A DNA stretch of 64,000 bases, from the NCBI GenBank assembly GCA_963691655.1, contig OY829327.1, forward strand, positions 85,076,019 to 85,140,018, written 5' to 3'. Position 1 is the first letter of the stretch. Each line of letters opens with the position of its first letter. The notes under the pieces were generated by a model. The model had not been told where the DNA came from. It saw nothing but the letters and a program-made list of their open reading frames with translations, and did not search any database. The stretch comes from Toxonevra muliebris. Taxonomy: Eukaryota; Arthropoda; Insecta; Diptera; Pallopteridae. Below, piece after piece: positions 49,947-63,188 of the stretch. The translations under genes were made by a program, and so were the position numbers.

Positions 49947-52900
49947 AATTTCATTTACGGTTGGGCAGAGTTCACAATTTGATATTTCCATCATAGCAGG
50001 GTAGGCATTTGTCACCTATATTTTCCGGGCCTTGTGTACCCCTATGAATACTAGGGTGTCGAACTATGCCAAACGAATTTCTTCAATAGAGTATGGGGCA
50101 GATGACCGTAGTTAGTTTTTAACAAAGTAAGTAACAGAAACTCACTATAGCAATTTAAATTCCTGTCAAATTATATGAATTTTCCAATGAAAAGATTTTT
50201 AATTAAACATTTTAGTATAGTTTCGCAATCAATGTAACCAATTTTATAAAATAAAACCACCACACAGCACATAATAAACTTTGCTCAAGTCTGCAATTAA
50301 TTTGTGTGCAGCAAATAGGGAATAAGATAACACATACACACATGCATGTTTTAGTGCGATACTTAATACAGTCAATGACATAGTTACACACCAGGTTAAC
50401 GTGTACATCTACAGTCAACTGCTTCTAAAACACCGTTCAACAAAATGAAAACTTTTTTTTAATTTTCAATACTCATATGTAATTATTAAATATTTTGAGT
50501 ATATATTATTTCAAAACAAAAACGCCCATGTGCCCATTTGCTGTTTCAAGATATTTAATGCCAAAAGATAGCATGGAGATTGTTATATGGCAACATGTAT
50601 GGAAACTTAAAATCTGTTCTTCTGTATAGTTACGATTTAGTTATCAAATGTGAGATATGTTACACAGTGTAATAAACAGCAACACCTTCAATACTTGTGC
50701 AGTAAAGAGAGCTTAAATGTTTGTCTGCTATTACTGTTATTGTTGTTGGCTATGCTTTCGTTGTTGTTGTCTGTAAGTTAGTGTCTCCGATTTATTAAGC
50801 AATTTTATTAATAAATCAATAAAAATCAACCTCATCATACATACACTCACCTGCACGAGCACTACATCAAGAAAGCAAAAATAATAAAAAAAAACTAAAA
50901 TACCAACTCTGACGACACCATGTGCATGAGAATACACGTGGTTGTTGTTGTTGCTACTGCAATTTTAATTAAAAATCTTTTCCACTTTGTTTTTGTTTTT
51001 GCGACGTATATAAATTTCTAAATTGAATCAATTTTTGAAAGACTCAAACTCATCTTTCACGTCTTCTTATTACACTGTAAAGTTTTCATTCATTCACATT
51101 TAACTTTATTTGTATACTTAGTGTTTTTCCTTGAAAATATCAAATGTGTTGCTTGGCAGAGCTTGTTGTTGCTTTTTTTTTATAGTGTTGTGGCAACAAG
51201 TTCTGAGCAAAAAAGTTCACATGTTGGTAAATTGCACTGATTAATGTCAAAAACTAAAAACAGTGTTCATTCATACATATGTATAGCACATATATGTGTA
51301 TGCTGCTGTGTTGATAAGTATATGTACTCGTGTAAGAGTATTAGTGGATGTACATATATGTATATCTATATACCTGTAGGATAAAAGTTTCTACATATAT
51401 GATGTGTATAAACTTTGTAAAATTGTTAAGTAAAACTCAAATGAATTTAAATGCATTTACAGCTTTGTAGCATGTTTTCTCTCACACACACACACACTAA
51501 CTGAGGAAAGAATATTAGTAGTAGTTGTTGTTGTAAATGAAGAAAAACTAGTTCAATGTTAAAAATGTAATTAAACAAGTTGTTAGAAATTAAAAAGTAA
51601 TTTTCGTTCATCGTTGCGTATGAGTAACTTTTAATTGATGTATGCAAATTTATGCATTTAACAATTGACTAAACTTTTATAATATCTTTGGATTATGCAT
51701 GAAGCTTGTATATGTATGTGTGCGTTATTTTTCAGTTGGTAGAATTTATAAAAATTTTAATAAATTCATATATTCTTAATACGATGATTTTTGGTTTTTT
51801 GGATAAGAATCTGATTAAATCTTTCGCCACTTCAAAGACTTTCCATGTTTTGCATTCGCTTCATTTGTTTGCAATTTTGATTTTGTCCATTTTATTTTGA
51901 GTAGCACTCGTGTTAAGCGAGCGTTATCAAAGCCATTTCTTTTCATCATCATTGCATTCGGCGTTTGTACATTTTATTGCTACTTTATAAATGAAATTGT
52001 TTTAAAATAGCAATCGATAGTTTTATATTTGTATTTATACACAGGCAAGCATTATTTCTCTTTTTCGTTTAATCGACCACTTCAGTAATTTTTTGTTTGT
52101 GTCATGATATGAAAAAGTCGAAATTGACCAATATTTACTATATAGAATGCGCACATGTGAGCATTCTTCACGAGCATGAACACACATCATATATGTATAT
52201 GCCTGCGTGGAGAATACACTATGCAAATAATTAATGGACATTTAGTTGCGGTATTCACAGTTAAAAATGAAAAAGTGCGTACAACATTGAGACTGGCATT
52301 TAGTATGGGTATAAATTCATATATTTATAAATCACAAAATATACACTGAAAGTATTTTTAATTTACGTGTGTGAGTGTTGACTACCTAGTCTTTCCGATA
52401 CACATACACATAAACTTATGTATATTGCATTGTTTGTATTTGTATTTGTGTTTGTTTTACGTACGAATTTCGTATGCATTTTATATGCATGTAATTGCAT
52501 ATATGTGTTTGTATGACTGCGGCTTTAGTTTTTTTCTGTATTGGGTTTCTGTGCGGCTGTTTGTATTGTTGCTGTAACTGTAACTGCAACTGTATACAAC
52601 AGGCAAGCATGCATACATGCATGTGTGTATTATATTTATAGGTATATGTATATTTATTTTTTATTGTTGTTTTTTAATAGTAAATTCATATGTTATTCTT
52701 GCATTAAGCAATTATTTTATTTTATTTCGAATTAAGCAATTATTTCATACAAACCAAAAGCAGCAATAACAAAAACAGCAACGTGAGCAATAGCAGCCAC
52801 AAACACTAATTTATTTACTATGATGTGTGGTTGTTTTGGAAAGTACATCGTACATGTTTTTCGTCTCTTTAGTTTTTATTATTTACTACAACAACCAACT

Positions 52901-53057
52901 ATTTCTCTACTTCTTTGGCTATACTTTAGAAGTATGTGTATGTATTCATGTGACTATTATATTCTATTAATGCGGAAATGTAATTTAATTAATGCTCACT
53001 TTACAATTATAATGAGTTGGCATTAATTTAATTAAAAAATATAAAATAATTTAATAA
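49947..53057. other. AT-rich intergenic or intronic DNA, nothing supported
   Basis: Only biased short frames, simple repeats and ATATGTATGTA-type motifs are present. No domain or RNA gene was recognised. Confidence 0.4.
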
Positions 53058-54368
53058 CACAGTGCAACAAATTTTTAACTTTTGTCTTATGCGTAAGATT
53101 TTCGAACAGTTTTATAGTAAAAACGCACCACGGCGTTCTTACTTATTACACAGTGCAACAAAAATTTTATGAGCAAGATTTTCGAACGGTTTTATAGTAA
53201 TGTAGGATCGCTGATCACGACTGCGTACTCAGTTTTTCTCCATCATATCTAGTTCTCCCACAATATGGATCGAAGTTGGAAAAATGGGGGCTTCAGGTGC
53301 TATTAAGAAATTTCTTTATTTCCACAGATACGAATTTCATGCCTGAAGCAAAGTTGTTAAGCACAATGAGATGAACAATTTTTGTTTACACACTTTTCCT
53401 CTATCTCCTACTCTTCCTCTTGAAAATGGGGGCTTAAACCCCCTTTTTCGATTAAGAACCGTTAAAACAAAAACCGTTGAGAAAACTGTTATACTGTCTT
53501 TGAAGAAAATAATTCTTGTTAAAAATTATGATAGATCCTAGACATTAGAATGACCTACGAGGTACAGTTTTTCCAGAATAATGCAAAAACTGAATTTTTT
53601 GCATTGGAACTAAGCCACTTACACTACATAAGTAAATAATGGAATTGTTTGTTGTTGTAATTACATTAGGCTTCCATGTGCAACCAAAAAATTGAAAAAA
53701 AAAAATTTATTGATTTAAAAAAGAAAAAATTTTTTTGACCCGTGGTTCAATCCCTTGAGGAGCCAACAAAATTTTTTGTTTTTAAATCAATTAATTTTTT
53801 TTTTTAACTTTGTTGGCTCCGAACGGGAGCCTAATGTAATTAAAACAACAAAAAATTCAAGTTTTTACTTTTGTGGCTTGGTTCGAACGCGAAAATCCGG
53901 ATTTTGCATTATTCTGGAAAAAGTGTACCTCGTAGATCATTTTAATGTTCTAGGACCCATCATAATTTTTCACAAGAAACATTTTTTTCGAAGACAGTAT
54001 AATAGTTTTCTCAACGGTTTTTGTTTTAACGGCTTTTTATCGAAAAAGGAGGTTCAAGCCCACATTTTCAAAAAGAAGGGTAGGAGATGGAGGAAAAGTG
54101 AATGAACAAAAATTGTTTATCTCTTTGTGCTTAACAACTTTGCTTCAGACATCAAATTCTTATCTGTGGAAATAAAGAAATTTCTTAATATTCTATGAAG
54201 ACCCCATTTTTCCGAATTCAGGTCCATATTGTAGGAGAACTAGGTGCGATGGGGAAAAACTAAGTACGCAGTCATGGTCAGCGATCCTACATTACTATAA
54301 AACCGTTCGAAAATCTTGCGCATAACATTTTTGTTGCACTGTGTAATAAGTAAGATCGTCGTGGTGCG
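53058..54368. repeat. 1.25 kb palindrome (foldback element) with CACAGTG ends
   Basis: Sequence from 53124 to about 53740 is repeated in inverse order from about 53750 to 54368, with a centre near 53746 and a very short spacer. Examples are the block after CACAGTGCAACAAA (53149) and its complement ending CACTGTG at 54343, and the ATCGCTGATCACGACTGCG-type block at both ends. A second partial copy of the terminus (53058-53123) lies directly outside the left arm. There is no protein frame. It could be a foldback DNA transposon or a hairpin formed from two opposed copies of one element. Confidence 0.8.
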
Positions 54369-56979
54369 ATGCAAGAGATACAAGAATGAAAACTATAGCA
54401 TGATTTCAAATGAGTTCAAATCTCCAAGGTTCCCTATTAGATAAGCTTTTCCCCATTACTTTTCATATTCCCACTACTGCACTTCATTACTTTATAATGA
54501 TATTTAAGAAATGCCATTTAATTTTTATGACCTCATAAATTTACACTCAAAACATTATAAACTTTTACTATACATACATACATACATACATTTCCCTACC
54601 AAAATATGTTTAACCTTTTCATTTCGCAATAAAAAGTACAAATGTAATTGCTTTCCATTTAAGCTCGTATATGCAGAAAATCATAACTCTCGCTGCTGCT
54701 AACAAATGCTAATATTTTCAGCAGCGTTCATCAAACATGTGCAGTTTATGAAAAATCAATAATATAAGAAATACATTCCCTCTGCTGTTCCACTTCTTTC
54801 GTCGACTGCTTGAGAAAATTAGCAAACAAAAATAGAAACTATACACAATTAACCCTTTACGTGTGAATAACATATACTTAAATTAAGCGAAATTGTGCAT
54901 GTGTAAGCAGGAAGAAAAGGCAGCAAGAGAAGAAAATTAACTTGGCAGTATGTACTTCAATGTGTCAGAAGCATTTTCGAAAGAATAACAATCAATGCAT
55001 TTAAGATTTCACATAGTTACTACATCTAAATTATATGTGTGCCTGAAAGTATGCTATAAAATTGCAATTTAATGTTTTTGTAATTTTTGCCAACACAGAG
55101 TTTTGCGTGAAAGCTGAAACTTTTAAAAACAAAAATTATAACACCACCAACAGCCAGCAGCAGAAGCAGAAACAGAAACAGTAAGCACACATTGGTGTAA
55201 AACAAAAGCAGGCGTCGCTCACAACACTGAACACTGAAAAGAAAGATGTCTATAAAATATGAAACAAAACGAGCATTTTGTTTTTGTTGGTTCAAGATTG
55301 TTGTTGCTGTTGTTGTTGTTGCTATTATTGCTACTTTTGGTGCTAATAATAAAACTGCCTAAAAATAGGCAACAACAACAGCTACAGGAGCATTTATATT
55401 TTATGGATATTTGTATGTGTTAGGATATTAGAAAATCCCATTGTATCGAAATGAGACCGAAATGTGGGCGTAATTATTTACGGAAAGTAAACGAGAAGCA
55501 GCCCAAAAAATCGTAATGTAATGCTGAAATTGCAAAAGTTTAATTAAAGGTTATTCATACGTCATGTGTGCCGGATTTTGAAGTTGCTTAAATTATATTT
55601 GTATAGGTATGTAGGTATGCATGAATGCTGACTGATGTAACATAATTGCGAACTCTGGCATTTATTTGTTATTTTAAGCTGAAGACTTTAAAGTTAAGAA
55701 ATTTGTGCAATTTCTGTTTATTGTTTATTACCTTTCTCCGCCTGATCCCATGCCCCTCTCCGCCACCCATTTAGAAAAAGTTTTAAGCTTCGCTGTAATA
55801 CTTTCATTTCAATGTTTTCTCGCACAAAACTTGCTTGCTTAACTTTTTGCTTATTGCTGCTTGTAGTTTTCTATAGCAAATCTTTTCTTGCATCTCAAAA
55901 AACTGAATTATTTTTGTTTAGCAGTAGAAAAGTTGGATAATTATTATATACAGATAAATAAAAAATAATGCTGAAATATTTTTAACCTTGAACACACAAT
56001 TTCCGTTTTGTGCTCTACGTAAGTTAATAGATTTAATAATTGCAATTTCTCATTAAATTTAACAAACTTTTCTCGACACAATAACTTTCATTTTCAACTG
56101 ATTTCATTGTAGTTGCAGTTTTCAACTAAAAACATTTAATTTAATATTTTCTACTTCCGTCTTCCCAAGTTAAGATAAATGACAACGTCATTTAGTATTC
56201 AAGAGCGCAAAAAATTAGGCTTTCAATTTTTTTATATTGAAAGCATTTATTATTTGTAAATAAAAGCAGTAAAATAAATTTGCCGCTGCCTAACTACTCC
56301 TTGAAGTATACTACATTTATTTCTCAGTGAAAACAGCGACAACTATGTAGTTAAGTTCATTATGATGCTCATTATGGAGTAATTATTTTCAATTAACACT
56401 TATTCTTAGGCAATGCCAAAAATATAAAAAATTATTCTTCCTACAGCTCAACATTTAAGTTTCTTGTCCTTGCCAACTTATTTAGCATGTTTTCGCTTGG
56501 AATTGGCAAAAACTTCAAGAAAAATCATTATGTTAAGTTTTAAAAATTGAAACACTATTTCTTTTGTCTAAGGTTAAGCGTTCCTATTAACTTTTTCAGA
56601 TTATTCGATTGTACAATATCAAAAATATTTCTCATTGAATCTTTTCACGAAATGTGATAGATTTAAGTGCATGAATTTAGTGATCAAACTAAATTTTATT
56701 TATTTTGTTAAGGAAATTTCAAACGACTTCATTTATGTTTTTTTTTATAACACGCGCCTAAACACAAACCAACCCAAATACACATACACTCAAGTACAAA
56801 TATAATAGCAACAGCCACACATCGTAAAATAAACAAAGCACATAAACTGCAAATGATACATTTTTGTATGAAGAGTGATGGAACCTGTTTTTTTTATTTT
56901 TTTTTTATTAATGATCAAAACATAAACAACAGTAACAACGGCAACAGAAGCCACATGCGTTAAAAGCCAAACGCAATAC
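54369..56979. other. AT-rich stretch, nothing supported
   Basis: No coding exon, RNA gene or element boundary was recognised. Confidence 0.4.
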
Positions 56980-57225
56980 ACACGCACACCTTCATTTAAA
57001 TGTACAAACTACACATACACACACATGTTCATACACACTCAAGAATAAAAGCAGAATCAGTTCAAGGCGGCATCAACGCTCATCAACAACATCGTCAGCA
57101 TCATCAACAGCGCCATCAGCCATCAGCAACAAATGAATACAACTAACAACGTCAAAAACAGCAGCAACAACTCGCAATAACAACAGCAACAACAATAACA
57201 GCATCATCATTACGACTTGGGTAAG
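56980..57225 (+). other. Possible non-coding first exon rich in CAA/CAGCA
   Basis: The plus strand has AACAACA/CATCA-rich sequence with short upstream frames (one starts MNTTNNVKNSSNN and stops). It ends in a reasonable splice donor CTTGG|GTAAGA at about 57221. This is the look of 5' UTR exons of large fly genes. If so, the gene runs to the right beyond the window. It is inference only. Confidence 0.25.
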
Positions 57226-60200
57226 AAAATCAAATCAACGCCAGGCGCAAAATAGCAAGGAAGCAAATATTGCGCGCACATGCAATCAAACATACAAGCG
57301 CGCAGCACATCCTGCTGCCATAGTTTTTCAACATTCGTTCTCAGCTCTTCGTTTTTAGTTTTTCTGTTTTTTTGTTGCAAACTGCAAATTAAAGAAAGAA
57401 AAAATGCCGTATGTCGAGTGCATTCATAATGTAGCAATAAAGCAGCAGCAACAGCAACAGCAACATAGTAACTATAACTAACAGTAAAACGAAGAAGAAG
57501 TAGAAGACGAATAACAACAGCTACAGATCGAGTGCTGCCGCAGATGAAGTCTGGGGGAAATGGAGAGCAGCAGCGTGTGACAACAAAAACAACAATTGCC
57601 AACACAAATATCAACAACAGCAACAAATGACGCTGATATTAACGCTTGAGTTGGAAATTGTAAACATCGCGTACACAAAAAAAAAAAAAACACACACAGA
57701 AAGCAGAAAATGAAAAATTGCATCACAACGCAGAAGACGACGACGACGCACATCAGCCAGCAGCACGTCCATTTCGAAGTGAATGTTGTGATTTCTTTCT
57801 TTATTTCTTTTTATTGCTGCTTTCATTCATTCTCTCTCTTTTAGTTAGTTCTTCATATTATTTGCTTCAGAATGCATTTGAATTTCTTTTTAAAGCCTCT
57901 TCATGTGTGTGCTCGGAAAAAGCAACATACTTGTATATGGGCATACACCCACATCCCCCTCCCCCAACAGCCCCTCAACCCATTCCTCTTCCTAACTGTA
58001 CCAACAACTCCTCGTCGTACTATATCAAAGACAGGCAAAAGAATAAACAAAAAATATTGTTGCATATTTATAGGGGATACTGTGTGGAATAGAGAGTAAA
58101 CACACAGAGTGTGCGAGTGCATGAGAGAAGTGAGTGTGTGAGCGTTCGTAATTAAAATCTTTTAAAAAACAAATTTTACATGCATTGCGCGTTTGCGTTT
58201 TTACTGCAATAGAAACGGAGCGTATACAAAAAGCGCTTAAGGGCCTTTTTGCAAGATTTATGGAGTGTTAGGAGTGGCATTCAAGACAAAAACAGCAACA
58301 GCAACACAAGCAATTCATGAGGAATAACAACGACAAAGAACAGGCTATGTGATAAAATATTTTTACAAGTTGCAGCAGCTGCTGTTGCTGTTGCCGTTGT
58401 CGTTGCTACTAAAATGCTGCGGCACGCTTCTGCATTTAATGGGTAGAAGTTGTTTAGGTTTTAGTGATTTAAGTGATTTTTTCGTTCAAAATGCAAAAAA
58501 AGGTATTAAAATTTTATTTAAAAAAGGTAGAAGCTTTCAATTTTTCTCTTTTATGTACATGTATATTTAAGTTAACTATTGCTTTAAAGAAGCAACATTA
58601 GCTTTCAAAATGCCTAGAAGCAACTGGAACTATTTCAGCAAACTTTTTTATACGATTAATTTGTTTCATAGAAGAAACGACAAATATTTTGACAGAGAAA
58701 ACGATGACAAAACAATATAGTAATAAAATTTAACGGGGTCTAGCAATATTATTTCTAATTTTAACTGCTGACCTCAAGTTATTTCTTTATTGATAGCGCC
58801 AATTACTTTACTTTGTTAAAAACACAGATCGCCCAGGAATGCCTGCTTCTGATTTCTTCTAAATTTTCCCAACGCTTTCTCACTACTCTTGGTTGCCTTA
58901 GAATACCTTGACCTTATTCTAACTGCTTTTGTCTGTCGCTGATTGGTGCACATAAAACGTATTTAGCTTTCTTTGGATATAAATAATTTTCCACACTATT
59001 CTTGGGAATGACACTTATATCTAACTGAAAGTAGCTTCTTGATTTTTGTTCTGGTCGTCAAAATCTAAAGATATTTAAAGTTTTTTTAAAATTTCACCTA
59101 ATAACAAACAAGTGAGTGTAAATATTTTGCAACCCACGCACATGCAAACAAACGAAACAAAAATGATACTCACTGCAACAATCACGTAAAACATTGCAAA
59201 AATTCCAGTGCTAGCTCTAGTTTTTTTTTCATCTTATTGCTTCGACATAAATATGTGCTTGTATTTTTTTTTTTTTTTTTTTGAGTGGCATAGCGATACA
59301 CACACACACACAAAAGCTTAGTACTGTGGCTGCTGAACTTGATGCACTTTAATGGCGGCACTTCCGTTGGAACACTCGGTTCCTACAAGTCGTAACTACT
59401 AAAGGGAGTACAATGTGCGTACTAACAAAATGTTGAATGTACTTACAAAGAATGTTATTACAATGCTCCATTGTATATATTTATGTATACGCGTATGTGA
59501 ATGGAAACACCAACGCGGTGATAACGTTCAACATTTCCATCCACTTTTTATAGTAGCTATAATTTTTAAATTATTACAAAGTACTTAAAAAGAAATTGGC
59601 AGAATTGAAAACTATTTCAGCGTATGAAGATGAGGAGGAATAGCTAGAAGGCGTATATGAAAATAAAACTATAAAAAAAGAAAAGTAAAATAAGTACAGT
59701 TTCCTGTGCCTGCTCAGTTGTCTTTCATAGTTTTATAGTATGTGCCCGTATATTGTGAATTCGAGCATTTCTCCTAAATTTCATGTACATACTGTTAGAC
59801 ACTATTGTTGAAATTGTTTTTCCATGTTTGCCTGTACCTACCACTAAAAAAAAAAAAAACAAAAAACAAAAAAAAGTGTTTGAACTTGTCTACTGTTAAC
59901 GATGCAATGATATATTTCTTTATTTTGGCATACTTTTTGGCGCTATACATACGTATGCATATCTATTTTTATTTGGATTAATTTTTCAGCACTCCGTACA
60001 TGCAATTATTTTCTTTTCCTGACGAGCATGTACTTTAAAAAGTTTTACTGTTTTTAATTTTTTGTTTTATTCTAAACAAAAAACAAAAAGTTTTCATGTC
60101 TTGAGCTCTCTGAATGCTGTAGCCCATTCATGTCGCCTGCCCATATAAAATAAAGACATGTTATAACTTTTTGATGAATTTTAGCCTAAAGAGAAAATAT

Positions 60201-60540
60201 ATTCGCTGTCTATAAAGTTTTATGTGTGACAGTTCTTGCCGTCTATAAATTATATACGTTAAACGAAAGTAAGGAAGGTTTTGAGTAGGATAATCTAATG
60301 CTATATTAATATATATATATATAAAAGTGTATAAAAAAGTTTTACAAGTACTGTGCAGAAATAAGAAAAACAAAAAGATTTCGAAAATTACATTTAAAAG
60401 TATGCTATTTTTAAATTAATATATTTTCGCTTAAAAAAAATTTATTGAATAATAAAGCAAAAACGTTTATTTGCTTTTATATTTTTTTAATAAAGGATTG
60501 CGTTAAACTTTAAGTTTATTGCCTAAAAAAGCAAAATACT
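57226..60540. other. CA/CAG-rich then AT-rich DNA, no gene supported
   Basis: The CAG/CAA-rich parts near 57440-57740 make long frames on both strands that are repeat-driven. Past 58.6 kb the DNA is AT-rich with poly-T and CA runs. No domain was recognised. Confidence 0.35.
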
Positions 60541-60739
60541 TACAGTCTTTTCAACAAGAGCGTGTACGGCTTAATTATACAAACAACTTTAAGTATCAAG
60601 TTGAACTTTATTTTCAACATTCAACATTTCATTGCGAATGGCGCTGTATAACCTTTCAAGCAATCGCAATTATAATTTCGTTGTTTAAGCAATTTTTCAA
60701 ATCGTACTCCGTGTATGCCAAACATTTTTAAGCTGCCAT

Positions 60740-61640
60740 TCTTTGCTCACATCCAAAGCAGTCCAAAATGTCCTAGGAAGGTGCTGCAAATATCTTGAGA
60801 AGTTGAAAGCATTCGTAAAGAAATGGAACCAACTTTTTTTAAGACACCAGAATGTTTGTGACTTACCAAATCATTGTGCTTCTAGTGGAAAAATCACAGC
60901 AGCAGGATTCGGTGATAGCATGAGTTTTTGAAACCAATTCTACTATTACATTTGAAGGAGCCCAAAAAAACTGGCGCTGAAGGTTATTAATAAATGCCTT
61001 AGTACAATCCAAAGTCGTTTAAGTGAATTCCGAATTGAATTCTGAGCTACCATAACCAAACCTTTACTGACAGCAAAACAAACAAAAAAATTGTCAGGTG
61101 TGGAGTGTCAAACATATGGATAATGATTGGGGAGATGTGGCCTTTAAAGATGAATCTTTTTTTGTTGACGGCAGGTACTATAAAACGTGAATTGTTCATT
61201 AGTCCAGCATCCAGGAAAAGCTCATGTTTGGGGATACTTTTGAAAACAGAGTTTCGACAGGATAATCATGTTTACGAGAAATTTGGATATCCAGTACATA
61301 ATCCATTTATACCAGCATAGACTCTTATCTCCTGCCAATAACTGGTTTGGGGAAAGAAATCGAAATTGAGTGCTTTAAGAGGGCAGGACCCTAAGCATCA
61401 AAATCGCTTGTGCAGTAAGTGAAAAGAGGAAAATTGGACACGAATTTTGGAATGCGCCTCTCAATCTCCAGATGCTAACCACATTGAAAATTTTTTAGCA
61501 ACTATTAAGCTCAAGATGAGTAGAAAAAATGCTGAGAGCATTTCCAATTCCAATTGAAACGACAGCTTAAGTCAAAATGGCGGATTTTGCCGCAATCTTA
61601 TGGCGAAAAGCTAGAAATAATATGACCTAGCGTTATCACG
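60740..61640 (+). pseudogene. Decayed Tc1-like transposase
   Basis: Broken plus-strand frames show a helix-turn-helix-like start and a final DDE block reading SQSPDANHIENF with the terminal Glu near 61484, followed by KLKMSRKNAE. Many stops and frameshifts are present. It is inactive. Confidence 0.65.
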
Positions 61641-61849
61641 AAATTACTCAAAATTGTGGTAACTGGATACTATATTCAGGGGCGGATATAAGGGGGTGAG
61701 GGGGGAACAGGGAGAAATTTCCCCTTCCCCCCATAAGATTTTCGTACACTTAAAAATTTAATAACTTAAACAGGCAAAAAGGTGAACACAATTAGTTATT
61801 GTTGTTTTACGATTTACTTTCAATTATAAGAATAATGAATAATCTTGCT

Positions 61850-62455
61850 CATTAAACCACTTTCCTTCTCTATGGAAATGTGCTGACATAATAATGATAC
61901 CTAAACCAAATAAACCTGAAAACTTAGTGCCTTCATATAGACCTATAAGTTTGCTGGCAATACTCTCGAAAATATTCGAAGTAGTAGATTGCTAATAATA
62001 CAAGAAAATAAGAATATAGTTCCGAGAATCACCAATCGTCATAAGCACGGTACTCCTGAACAATATCATCAATATTGTCACTGAGTTTCTAGAACGCAAA
62101 AAATATAGCTCTGCCATATTTTTGGACATTCAAGAAGCGTTCGAAAAAGTTTGGCATCAAGGGTTGTTATACAAATTAAAAAATTTACTTCCAGCTCTAT
62201 TTTATTTGGTCTTAAAGTTCTATCATTCTATGTCAAAGTAAATGATGAAACATCAGCCAAATGTCAAGTGAAAGCCGGAGTACCACAGGGCAGTGTTGTG
62301 GGTCCTGCTCTTTATTTGATTTTTACTTGCGACTTGCCTGAAACTGATGGTGTTACTATAGCTACTTATCCAGATGATACTGCCATAATCTTCTATAGAA
62401 GCTGCTAATCTAGTTCAGAAACAGCTCGACGATGTTCAACAATGGTTACTTCGTG
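61850..62455 (+). pseudogene. Jockey-like LINE reverse transcriptase fragment
   Basis: It reads IIMIPKPNKPENLVPSYRPI, then SLLAILSKIFE. After frame breaks it reads AIFLDIQEAFEKVWHQGLL, KAGVPQGSVVGPALYLIF and the catalytic box as YPDD (62367-62378) instead of YADD. It ends QLDDVQQWLLRG with a stop. It is 5' and 3' truncated and frame-broken, so inactive. The order of RT motifs fits the jockey clade. Confidence 0.8.
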
Positions 62456-62645
62456 GATGAGTGCTTGACTGGAGTTCCATCTGCCTCAGGTTCAATTCCC
62501 AGATGGGGTTAAATTCTTAAAAAATGTCCAAATGGATTGTTCTAATAAAATGGATCATTTCGGTGATTTAGTTCTTAAATATGTGACTCAAGTACCAGTT
62601 CAACGGTTCTATTCTCATTGAATCCACAAAACAAAAAACAAAATT
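62456..62645 (+). repeat. tRNA-like SINE candidate
   Basis: GGTTCAATTCCCAG at about 62490 resembles a Pol III B box, with an A-box-like TGGATGAGTGC about 35 bp before it. The stretch ends near an A-rich run at 62628-62643. It follows directly on the LINE fragment. It is decayed, and no tRNA cloverleaf is intact. Confidence 0.3.
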
Positions 62646-63188
62646 ATAGGTTTCGGGTCGATATAAAGAAAATCCCAGGTGGGAAAGAGAAAATTTGAAT
62701 ACAGGATAGGAATCAGTGACCTTAAATTATTCTCAAAATTCTACTAATTCTCAATCCATTATAAACCAATCTAAAACCGAAAATTGAATAAATATTTCCT
62801 ATTGTTATATTTTCCACGATCCTTTACCTTGGAAATAGATCATAAAAATTTGTGAAATGCTTTGCTACAAGAACAGGGTTTCCCCAAAATGCGTAACGTA
62901 CTAGTAAGTTTTCACATGGCCATACCTTTGAAATTGTTAGTCATACTCGAACGAGAAAAAAAAAACGCTCCAGTCTGCGTTTTGGCGTTTCGGTTCATAT
63001 GGAGAATTTTTATTTTTTATTTGCCCCCCTTCCCCCAAAAAAATGTTTCCTGTATCCGCCACTGCTATATTGATATGTCAGCGCATTGGACTAAAAAATA
63101 TTTATAAATAATGTGCGATATTTTTTTTTGTGATTGGGGCATTTTTTGAAGGACTTAGGCCGTACACGCTCTTGTTGAAAAGACTGTA

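Larger units (their letters stand above)
61670..63071. mobile_element. hAT-like insertion inside the Tc1-like element
   Basis: The ends are CAGGGGCGGATATAAGGGGG at 61677 and the complement of CAGTGGCGGATACAGG ending at 63064, both followed inwards by G-rich runs. CTATATT is duplicated on each side (61670-61676 and 63065-63071), a 7-bp match where hAT normally gives 8. There is no transposase; the interior carries a LINE piece and a SINE-like unit. Confidence 0.65.
60541..63188 (+). mobile_element. Tc1-like element with nested hAT-like and LINE insertions
   Basis: Inverted repeats of 28 bp begin CAGTCTTTTCAACAAGAGCG at 60543 and end with the complement at 63186, with TA at 60541-60542 and 63187-63188. 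A decayed Tc1-like transposase fills about 60740-61640. The right part of the element is split by a second element at 61677-63064. The near-identical 28-bp ends define the outer unit clearly. Confidence 0.85.

Noticed and set aside
53755..54105. 116-codon plus-strand frame
   Set aside because: Lies wholly within the right arm of the palindrome and has no domain.
57210..57826. Long minus-strand frames rich in Leu, Val and Cys
   Set aside because: Generated by CAA/CAG/ACA repeats on the plus strand; no domain and no start context.
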